Shown here in pieces: positions 56,697 through 64,000 of a DNA stretch of 64,000 bases. The notes below the pieces were generated by a model. The model was not told the DNA's origin. It worked only from the letters and a program-made list of their open reading frames with translations, and made no database searches. The position numbers and the translations under genes are program-made. The stretch comes from Acholoe squamosa (Eukaryota; Annelida; Polychaeta; Phyllodocida; Polynoidae), in contig OX439047.1 of NCBI GenBank assembly GCA_949317995.1, forward strand, positions 35,564,950 through 35,628,949, written 5' to 3'. Within the stretch, counting starts at the first letter, position 1, and every line of letters starts with the position of its first letter.

Positions 56697-56995
56697 GTTT
56701 AGTGGTGGTTATTCATATCAAGTGATAAATCAGAGACTGAACACAGACATGTGCTTTTAGCTGGGGGCTGCCATGTTGGATATCCCAGAATGCTCTCTGT
56801 TATGTTTATTCAAAATCCCTGTAGGTGGCAGTGCACCAGTTTCCCGCCACACGTGAACCCTTTCGAGGAGAAACGGTATGATCGGAAGTGTGTCCCTGGT
56901 ACCGGCGAAAGTTTATTGCTCATATTTTACAAGCGAAAATGGCGCCACGTTAGCGCTTCTCCCCAAAAGACGTAACCCCCGCCACAGACATCACA
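56697..56995 (-). mobile_element. 3' LTR of the intact gypsy element
   Basis: It matches 61572-61735 base for base except for 135 extra bases (56851-56985) flanked by the 8-base direct repeat CCCGCCAC (56843-56850 and 56978-56985). The extra segment includes an AATAAA on the minus strand. Confidence 0.9.
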
Positions 56996-57190
56996 CTCCT
57001 CCTTTTCTCGGAAATCAAATGTCTTTTTTTTTTTTTTTTTTTGATTGACTCACAAATGTTAAGCAGTTTCACATACAGTTGTCATGATATGATATATAAA
57101 TCAAGTTATCAAGTAGCTTTTACCAATACACCTTTAACTGAGCACGATGAAGGGTCTTCACTAGATCTCGTTGTAGATCTTTAAGTTTAA

Positions 57191-60100
57191 TCATTTTGTA
57201 ACATAGTCTTTAAGATAAGCTGGAGGGGCAGTGCTTCTTTTTGGTCTCGCACTTTGCTTTGGTTTCGGAGTCGATGGTGCTTGTATAGTCTCTGCTCCTT
57301 GTGGAGTACTGTCCTTGGATGTTTCTGGCACTTCAGGTGCCTCTATGATAATCTCAGGAATGACTTGTGGCCGTAAATTTGCTTCAAAATTACTATGTCG
57401 CTCCATATTCTCCTCTTTCTCCCCCTCTCTATCGACATTCTTTTCCCTCGGGACCTCAGACGGAATGTACTTCTTCACATGACTGCTGTTCCTCCTATAC
57501 CTCGCACCGTCACTAGTCTCTACAACAACTTGAGACCCTCTCTTGCTCACAACTTCTAGTGGCACTGTTGTGAATGGTGGCGACAACTTGTTCTCTTTTT
57601 CCTGGCGCATCAGCACCAAATCACCAGGACGCATGTCCTTGGGAGTTGGGAGTCTCTTGTTTGCGTTTTCCGTGAACTTCAGTTTTTGTTCACTGTCCCG
57701 ATCACGAACCTCTCCATCGCTGATCGCTGATTTCAAAGATGGTAGACTAGTGCGTATTTTGCGTCCAAACAATAGTTCTGCAGGACTCTTTCCTGTGACA
57801 CAATGTGGTGTTGTTCTGTACGCTCGTAAGAAGTGACGCAGTTCTTTCCTCCAGTCCTTGTTTTCTGCATGCGCTATCCGCATCGCTTTCAACAATGTAC
57901 GATTCTGCCGCTCGACTTCACCGTTGGCTTGTGCCCATCTTGGTGTGGTACATCTATGTTTGACGTTGACCTTCTCGAGGTAGTCTTCGAATTCGCTTGA
58001 CACAAACTGTGGTCCATTGTCAGTTGTAATCGACTCTGGTAGACCTAAGAGGTCTCTCAGATCCTCCATTACTTCAATAACCTTTTCTGATGTAGTCGTT
58101 CTCATTGTCTTCACGAAGAAGTATCTCGAGTAGTAATCAATGATAACCAATACTTGTTCCCCCGTTGGAAAAGGACCAAGAAAGTCTAGGGCGATGTGTT
58201 GCCACGGCCCATCTGGTAATTCTGTTGATACGACTGGTTCCGGACTGTTTGGCTGAGATACAACCTGACACCCATGACACTGTCTGCAGAACTTCTCACA
58301 GTCTCGGTCCATACCAGGCCACCAGACTTTCTCACGAAGTCTTGACTTAGTCTTTACTATACCTTGATGGCCTTGATGTGCTAGATTTAGGACTTCGGTC
58401 CTCAGACTCTTCGGGATCACGATCCGTGTCTGTCGTAGTACGATATATCCAACGATCGACAACTCCTCTTGGCAGGCTCGATAGCCGACCTCAGTTCTGG
58501 AGAAGTCTCTGTCTCGAATGCACTCTCGTACAGTCTCTAGCTCTGCATCTACCTTCGATGCTTGCTCGATCTCACGTGCTGACATCGTCTTCGGCACGCT
58601 CGCTAATGTTATAGCATGAACATACTCTTCAGTCAGGTTCCTCCCGGAGGGTGACTTACACTTTGCCAACCTGGACAGCACATCTGCGATGTTCTGCTTC
58701 CCCGGGATATGCCGTATCTTGAACTTGAACTGCTGTAGCCTCAGCATCCAACGCTCTATCCTTGCTGACGGTTTGGACTTCGGTCCATAGATAACTTCCA
58801 ACGGCTTGTGGTCTGTTAGCAACTCGAACTCTAGACCTATTAGATACAACTTGAATCTCTCACAGGCCCATACAAGTCCTAACGCTTCCCGGTCAGTCTG
58901 GGAATACCGTCGTTCCACATCTGTCAACGATCTTGCAGCGTATATCACAGGCCTATAGGAGCCATCACTCTGCTCCTGCACGAGCACTGCTCCTAACCCG
59001 ACTGGTGAAGCGTCTGCAATGACCTGCGTGCGTGCGTCTTTGTTGAAGTAGGCTAACACAGTAGATGAACATAGTCTGTCCTTCAGGCATTCAAATGCAT
59101 CATCTTGTTCTTTACCCCAACTGAATGTGACTCCTTTTCGAGTGAGTCTCCTCATCGGTTCGGTAATAGTCTCAAAGTCTGGGATGAATCTGGAACAATA
59201 TGTCGCTAGTCCCAGGAAACTCCTGATCTCTGTAGCATCTGAAGGTGTCTTGGTCTGTTTGATGGCGTCCACTTTTGACTCTTCTGGTCCGATACCATGC
59301 TTACCTAGCACATGCCCCGTGAAGACCAGCTGATCCATCCTAAACATACATTTATCTTTATTCAGGGTCAATCCTCTCTCGGCCAGAATGGTAAGAACTT
59401 TACCCAACCGCTCATCGTGCTCAGACACATCTTTACCATGGACCAAGATATCATCCGATATATTAACTACCCCCTCGCACCCACTTAACACCTGTTGTAT
59501 GATATTTTGGTACATTTCTGGCGCTGCCGAGATACCGAACATTAGCCGTTTGTATCTATACAACCCTTTATGAGTGCTGAATGTAGTCAAATTCCTTGAT
59601 TCTTCCCCCAACACAATCTGATGATATCCCATTTTCAAATCTAACTTAGAGAAAACACTGCTGCCGTTCATCTCTAAAATCAGTTCATCAATTGTCGGAA
59701 TTGGGAATCTCTCCCGTATCACCGCCTCGTTCGCTCGTCTCATGTCGACACAAATACGAATGTCACCCGCCTTTTTAGGGACGATTACCATCGGTGACAC
59801 CCATGTCGTAGGAGTGTCCTTCACTGGCTCAATAATATCAAGGTCAGTCAGTTCTGCCAGTTTGTGCTCCACTTTGTCTCTAAGAGCGAATGGTACTTTT
59901 CGTGAACTTTGAACAATGGGCCTTACACTATCATCAATGTGTATGTTCACTTTGTAATTTGACAATTTACCAAAACCCTGAAACAGTTCTGGGAATTTCT
60001 CCTCTACAGGAATGTCAATCTTCTTTATGTACTTAATCAACCCTAGATCTAGTGACAGTTTTTCTGACAACACATTACATACTCTAGGTCCATTCATCAC
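57191..60100 (-). CDS. pol: Gypsy Pol: reverse transcriptase, RNase H, integrase
   Basis: The open frame is 969 codons from 60100 (a GTG; upstream codons are also open, so translation probably enters by frameshift from gag). Reverse transcriptase: LDLKMGYHQI at about 153-162 and the catalytic SDDI at 215-218 in place of the usual Y/A-DD. RNase H: ADASPVGLGAVL at 362-373 through HKPLE to SRLAK at 480. Integrase: HHCC finger (H575, H578, C605, C608), then D639, D694 and E728 of the DDE core (LDFLGPF, TDNGPQF, QANGEVERQNR). The C-terminus is Glu/Pro/Lys-rich. Reverse transcription and integration of the element are its roles. No internal stop is present. The protein resembles the widespread Mag/K02A2.6-type gypsy polyproteins. 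Confidence 0.96.
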   Translation of the reverse strand: MMNGPRVCNVLSEKLSLDLGLIKYIKKIDIPVEEKFPELFQGFGKLSNYKVNIHIDDSVRPIVQSSRKVPFALRDKVEHKLAELTDLDIIEPVKDTPTTWVSPMVIVPKKAGDIRICVDMRRANEAVIRERFPIPTIDELILEMNGSSVFSKLDLKMGYHQIVLGEESRNLTTFSTHKGLYRYKRLMFGISAAPEMYQNIIQQVLSGCEGVVNISDDILVHGKDVSEHDERLGKVLTILAERGLTLNKDKCMFRMDQLVFTGHVLGKHGIGPEESKVDAIKQTKTPSDATEIRSFLGLATYCSRFIPDFETITEPMRRLTRKGVTFSWGKEQDDAFECLKDRLCSSTVLAYFNKDARTQVIADASPVGLGAVLVQEQSDGSYRPVIYAARSLTDVERRYSQTDREALGLVWACERFKLYLIGLEFELLTDHKPLEVIYGPKSKPSARIERWMLRLQQFKFKIRHIPGKQNIADVLSRLAKCKSPSGRNLTEEYVHAITLASVPKTMSAREIEQASKVDAELETVRECIRDRDFSRTEVGYRACQEELSIVGYIVLRQTRIVIPKSLRTEVLNLAHQGHQGIVKTKSRLREKVWWPGMDRDCEKFCRQCHGCQVVSQPNSPEPVVSTELPDGPWQHIALDFLGPFPTGEQVLVIIDYYSRYFFVKTMRTTTSEKVIEVMEDLRDLLGLPESITTDNGPQFVSSEFEDYLEKVNVKHRCTTPRWAQANGEVERQNRTLLKAMRIAHAENKDWRKELRHFLRAYRTTPHCVTGKSPAELLFGRKIRTSLPSLKSAISDGEVRDRDSEQKLKFTENANKRLPTPKDMRPGDLVLMRQEKENKLSPPFTTVPLEVVSKRGSQVVVETSDGARYRRNSSHVKKYIPSEVPREKNVDREGEKEENMERHSNFEANLRPQVIPEIIIEAPEVPETSKDSTPQGAETIQAPSTPKPKQSARPKRSTAPPAYLKDYVTK

Positions 60101-61295
60101 AAGAATTTGCGCAGAAAAAAATGTTATTCTTAGCCCCTACTTTGGCTACGAACTTACCCTTTACCGGCAATTTCTCACTCGACCCGAACGGATAGAGAAC
60201 ACTGTCACATGGGCTTAACTGTGGTTTTCCAATGGCAAGGTATGTCTGAAAATCAATAATATTGACAGTCGAACCTGTGTCGATAATCACATTCAAATCG
60301 ACACCATTTACCGTTACCTTGGTCCGGCCGTGTGCCACACCTACAGATTTCACCGACTGTTCCTGTAACACAAAAACATGGTCATCGTCAGAGTTATTTA
60401 CATAAGAATCTGGTTCATTTCCATCAACCATTTTGACACTGTTCATTTTGCACATTTTCCCATAGTGACCCATTTTACCACAAACGTTACATTTGCGGTT
60501 CTCCACAAAACACTTCTGCTTAGGTGGGTGACCCGATTCTCGACCGCACCTCTCGCATGGTTTAACTGAGTCTTTACGAGTGTCTTTCTTAACAGAGTCT
60601 TTATGAGTCTCTTTCTTAACAGAGTCCGGTTTCTTTTTCCATTTCTGCTTCGCCTGAAGTTTCTGAACTGACTCGCCCGAACTGGTCGCTGCTGACATAG
60701 GTGCCCCGGAAGTACCCATCACTTTACTCATCGCGGTAGTATCCTCTTTCATCTGGACCTTGTCCAAAACCTGATCTAGCCTCAAGTTTTCACCCAGAAA
60801 TGACAGTCTCAGTTCTATGTCCTTCATGCTGGCTATGACCATACATTTGATCATTTTATCTGCTGACCAATTATTGAAATCACACCTATCTGCATACTCC
60901 CTGAGGCGTGCTGCATAGTCAAGCATACTCTCTCCCTCCTTTGCTTTCTGGCTCATAAGCTCACATAGGGCAAAGTCATTGGATTGCTTGGGAAGGAATC
61001 TGCTATTTAATTTAGCCTTGCATTTGAGATAATCTGTCCAATTGTCTGCTGTAATATCTGCTGGTCTTGTTATTTCCGGTAACACATCATGCAAATCTTC
61101 TACTGCAGTACCTACATACATCAGCAGGGCCATCTTACACATAGCACTATTCTCCTTCTTAGCTGGATCTATGGCATTGTAAAGCATATCTCTCTCAAAT
61201 CTATCTAGCCATTTCTTCCACCTTCTTCCTAGGCTAAGCCTATCTCCAGCCATGTCAAATGGTTCTACTCTCAGCTTGGGACCTTTAGTAGCCAT
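60084..61295 (-). CDS. gag: Gypsy Gag-protease
   Basis: 403 codons start at ATG 61295. Residues about 20-180 form the capsid-like retrotransposon-gag region (WKKWLDRFERD, DYLKCKAKLNSRF, DYAARLREYADRC). Two zinc knuckles follow: a degenerate one at 247-262 and a canonical CNVCGKMGHYGKMC at 269-282. The aspartic protease active site IIDTGSTVN is at 337-345. The frame stops at 60084, 17 bases into the pol ORF, which is in the +1 frame relative to gag, near a run of seven T (about 60115-60121). Confidence 0.95.
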   Translation of the reverse strand: MATKGPKLRVEPFDMAGDRLSLGRRWKKWLDRFERDMLYNAIDPAKKENSAMCKMALLMYVGTAVEDLHDVLPEITRPADITADNWTDYLKCKAKLNSRFLPKQSNDFALCELMSQKAKEGESMLDYAARLREYADRCDFNNWSADKMIKCMVIASMKDIELRLSFLGENLRLDQVLDKVQMKEDTTAMSKVMGTSGAPMSAATSSGESVQKLQAKQKWKKKPDSVKKETHKDSVKKDTRKDSVKPCERCGRESGHPPKQKCFVENRKCNVCGKMGHYGKMCKMNSVKMVDGNEPDSYVNNSDDDHVFVLQEQSVKSVGVAHGRTKVTVNGVDLNVIIDTGSTVNIIDFQTYLAIGKPQLSPCDSVLYPFGSSEKLPVKGKFVAKVGAKNNIFFCANSCDEWT

Positions 61296-61571
61296 TGTAT
61301 AAGTCTCTCTGAACTCAGGGTAAGTCTGTTATCCACAATATTCACAGTAGTATCATAAAGCAGAATGTAGGCCTATTCACTGACAGTCACTGAGGTAAGC
61401 AAATCTCTTCCAGTTCACTCAAGGTAGTACTACTACTATAGTCTGAACTCAAATGTAGGCCCAAACTTCCACCAACCTGAATACCACTGCACACTGGATT
61501 CACAGTCCTTCTCCTTGGTTCTAGTAGTGAAGTGACCCCTTAGTCATCACTTGATCCCATCCTCGTCGCCA

Positions 61572-61735
61572 GTTTAGTGGTGGTTATTCATATCAAGTGA
61601 TAAATCAGAGACTGAACACAGACATGTGCTTTTAGCTGGGGGCTGCCATGTTGGATATCCCAGAATGCTCTCTGTTATGTTTATTCAAAATCCCTGTAGG
61701 TGGCAGTGCACCAGTTTCCCGCCACAGACATCACA
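61572..61735 (-). mobile_element. 5' LTR of the intact gypsy element
   Basis: It is 164 bases and on the minus strand begins TGTGATGTCTGTGGCGGG. An AATAAA lies within it on the minus strand. Internal boundaries are uncertain by a few bases because GTTTAG is shared by both copies. Confidence 0.88.
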
Positions 61736-61744
61736 GGGGGGGTA

Positions 61745-62210
61745 CTACGGAGCCCTGGAAAGGACATCTCTTTTCTACACATTTATTTCTAGAGTTTGTT
61801 TCCGCAAGAAGTATTTTCGTTTCCGCAAGAAGTATTTTCATTTCCGCAAGTAGTATTTTCGTTTTCGCAAGTTTTATTTTCGTTTTTGCAACTTTAATTT
61901 TCGTTTTCACAACTTATACTTTTGTCTCCACAACTTAATAGTTTTCCTTTGTGCATAGTCGATCAATTCTGAATGTTAAGTTGTGGAAACAAAACATAAA
62001 GTTGCGGAAACAAAATGTTTACTTGCGGAAACAAAATATAACTTGGGGAAACAAAAATAAAAAGTTGCGGAAACGAAAATAAAACTTGCGGAAACGAAAA
62101 TAAAACTTGCGGAAACAAAAAATAAACTTGCGGAAACGAAAATAAAACTTGCGGAAACAAACTAGAGAAAAAAATGTGTAGAAACGGATGTCCTTTTAGG
62201 GGCTCCGTAG
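61745..62210. mobile_element. Foldback transposon 2
   Basis: CTACGGAGCCC...GGACATC...TCTACACATTT at the left is mirrored by the right end to GGGGCTCCGTAG. The arms are filled with about eight TTTCCGCAAG(AAG)TATTTTCG units on the left and about nine CTTGCGGAAACGAAAATAAA units on the right. This is the same architecture as foldback element 1 with unrelated sequence. It starts nine bases from the gypsy LTR. Confidence 0.82.
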
Positions 62211-62300
62211 TTTTCACACCGTCAGGGAGTTCTGTAACATCATATGCCTAGGGACCGGTGGGCAGGTCTACCGAGGGCCTACCGAGCGGAGGTAAAAAAA

Positions 62301-62313
62301 AGAGAGGAAGAGA

Positions 62314-62357
<44 letters not shown>

Positions 62358-62402
62358 CAGAGACAGACAGACAGACAGACAGAGGCAGACAGACAGACAG
62401 AG
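62301..62402. repeat. (GA)n and (CAGA)n microsatellite
   Basis: GAGA runs change into CAGA repeats. The Arg/Glu and Ser/Leu frames across it are artefacts. Confidence 0.95.
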
Positions 62403-62489
62403 AGCGACCCATTGTCCTGGGGGGGGGGAGGGGGCACTTCATACGTTTGACATATGCCCACACATGTGCGTGGCTGGCAAGGGTAGGGG

Positions 62490-63103
62490 AAGGTTGCCTA
62501 ATTTGGACCGGCTCCTAAATTGGACCCTAGTGGCAGTAATAGGAACTAGGTGCTGCCATTTTTTAGTCAATATCACTAAAGTTCATAATAACTTCCAAAA
62601 AGTGTAATTTTTCTGTAATTTTATGCACATTTTTCGTGAAAAATGGTTTTTGGACTTCTTGATCTTATTTGTGTCACTGCTTACTTAAGCCCTCCTGGTT
62701 GCTAGGCAACATTTTTTTTGTTCAAAATCCTTTCAAATTTTTAGATATCATATTATACTTTTAGACTAAAATGAAATTTGATAAAAACCATTGTCATGTT
62801 TTAGAAAACAAACTATCAATGAGAAAGATGAGAAGTTGCCTAAATTGGACCAGCTTGAGTTGCCTAAATTGGACCACCCGGTGGGGCCTAGGCCTAGTTT
62901 TCTAAATTGGATCAACATGTAACCTTTTTCTTACGCCAGTACGGAGCAAGTTCACATGATATTGATGGAAATACTAAGAGGACATCTGATATCATATATC
63001 AAAAGTTCCCTAGTTTTATATATTTCTCAATATAATCAAAGTATAAGGAAAGACAGAACAATAGTGCATATTGGTCCAAATTAGGATACCAACCATACCT
63101 GTA
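62490..63103. mobile_element. Inverted-repeat element with CTAAATTGGACC words
   Basis: GGTTGCCTAATTTGGACC at the left faces GGTCCAAATTAGGATACCAACC at the right. CCTAAATTGGACC-like words recur at about 62513, 62840, 62862 and 62900. No ORF. Confidence 0.5.
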
Positions 63104-63353
63104 GAATCCTATATGAATCTTCATTGTATAGGTCAACGTGGGTGGACCTGAAAAGCCACGTTCAATCTGCATGTACTACCACACAAGCACAAAATGACAG
63201 ACGCTCAGAAGATAGTAGTGTCCCAAGATAGTAGTGTCCCCTAGTGTGTTAACTGGGAATTAGAAAATTTGTGCCATAGCCTTATAAGACCGCACAACGG
63301 ATAGATGGTGCCAAATTCGGATGACCGTACAATCGTTGTGCAATCACACTTAG

Positions 63354-63536
63354 CCCTCCAAGGGCAGAGGAAAAATGGTTGCCCTGGTCATGGGGACGGC
63401 CTCTGAAAAAAGTATAGTTCCTAGAGGACGAGCCTATTTTCAATTCCTATATAAATCCTATATAATGGCCCGTCGACTATAGTCGATGCTAGGCCTACCA
63501 TGGTGTCGACTATAGTCAATGCTAGCCCTCAATGGC
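63354..63536 (-). mobile_element. TTAA-flanked (piggyBac-like) MITE, copy 2
   Basis: It is the reverse complement of 15871-16085 over nearly its whole length (GTATAGTTCCTAGAGGAC, GTCGACTATAGTC, CTAGGCCTACCATGG). It is flanked by TTAG and TTAA and has one tandem unit fewer than copy 1. Confidence 0.8.
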
Positions 63537-63540
63537 TTAA

Positions 63541-64000
63541 ATTAATTAAATGTCAGTAATTCTTTAAATAACGATAGAAAAGGACGTCCCGACCTTAGTG
63601 CCATCTCTTTCATTTCAGATTACCTTTTGATAACATTTGATACAAAAAATTACAAGCAGACAACTGAATCTTTCATATTATTGTTTTATTCCTGGGTTAT
63701 TCCCAGTGTCGTGCCAACGACTACAATAGTTGACATCATATTATTCATATCGACCTCATAATATTCTCAATAATAATAATTCTCATTTTTATTGCCTAAA
63801 TCAACAACAACAATATACCAGTATCACAATACTAGTGGGCAAATTTGGCAACCAATTACGCTAAATTATTTCATGACGATGTGGAGAAAATGATACAGAA
63901 AATGACAAGTGGGTTTTTATAATGCCAGCAATTTCATATCATAGGATTCATAAGAAAATGACCAGAAAATGAAAAAAACGGCGAAGCTCTGGCTAGAAAT
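63541..64000. other. Intergenic, nothing recognised
   Basis: No exon, ORF or repeat was identified up to the window edge. Confidence 0.5.

Larger units (their letters stand above)
56697..61735 (-). mobile_element. Nearly intact gypsy LTR retrotransposon
   Basis: Two LTRs frame a gag-protease ORF and a pol ORF on the minus strand. The G-run on both outer sides fits a target duplication of about five G. On the minus strand the 5' LTR is followed by TGGCGACGAGGATGGG, a primer-binding-site type sequence (61570-61555). There is no env. The LTRs are identical apart from one 135-base difference, so the insertion is young. Confidence 0.95.

Noticed and set aside
62244..62518. Arg/Glu- and Ser/Leu-rich frames on both strands
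   Set aside because: They are translations of the GA/CAGA microsatellite.

Overview
The window is from a eukaryotic, almost certainly marine invertebrate, genome. It has spliced genes with short GT-AG introns, long homopolymer and microsatellite tracts, very many small inverted-repeat transposons, gypsy-type LTR retrotransposons and a decayed LINE. The host genes read as animal genes, but the sequence does not settle the phylum; mollusc, echinoderm, hemichordate and lancelet all remain possible. No bacterial feature, CRISPR array or convincing tRNA/rRNA was seen.

Layout. (1) 1-6827 (+): the 3' part of an env-bearing endogenous retroelement, with an Env-like ORF, an unusually long post-env region holding a possible spliced accessory ORF, and an LTR with several NF-kB-like motifs. 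It lies inside an intron of the next gene. (2) 6918-15488 (+): twelve 3' exons of CDC16/APC6, an anaphase-promoting-complex subunit; its N-terminal exons lie left of the window, beyond the retroelement. Its introns carry several MITEs and two paralogous repeat blocks. (3) 15489-18700: 3' UTR with a TTAA-flanked MITE, then intergenic DNA with a long perfect-looking palindrome. (4) About 18720-27495 (-): a decayed gypsy element that lacks reverse transcriptase and whose integrase is split by a LINE inserted in the opposite orientation with target-site duplications. (5) 27500-38780: microsatellites, a pogo-like MITE, a previously hidden two-exon gene (29917-31652, -) for a 97-residue protein starting Met-Gly-Cys, a foldback transposon, and several MITEs. 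(6) 38786-50564 (-): an eleven-exon gene for a 415-residue lysine-rich leucine-rich-repeat protein, with a GC-AG last intron. (7) 51606-55532: a nest of transposons around a 1.5-kb, 38-bp-unit minisatellite. (8) 56697-61735 (-): a nearly intact gypsy retrotransposon with matching short LTRs. (9) 61745-64000: a second foldback element, a GA-rich microsatellite, a further inverted-repeat element and a second copy of the TTAA MITE.

Only three host genes are supported: CDC16, the small Met-Gly-Cys gene and the LRR gene. Most of the rest is mobile DNA in nested layers, so relative ages can be read from it: LINE into gypsy, TTAA element into an older element, gypsy next to a foldback element. All exon boundaries were worked out by hand from reading frame, splice consensus and phase continuity.
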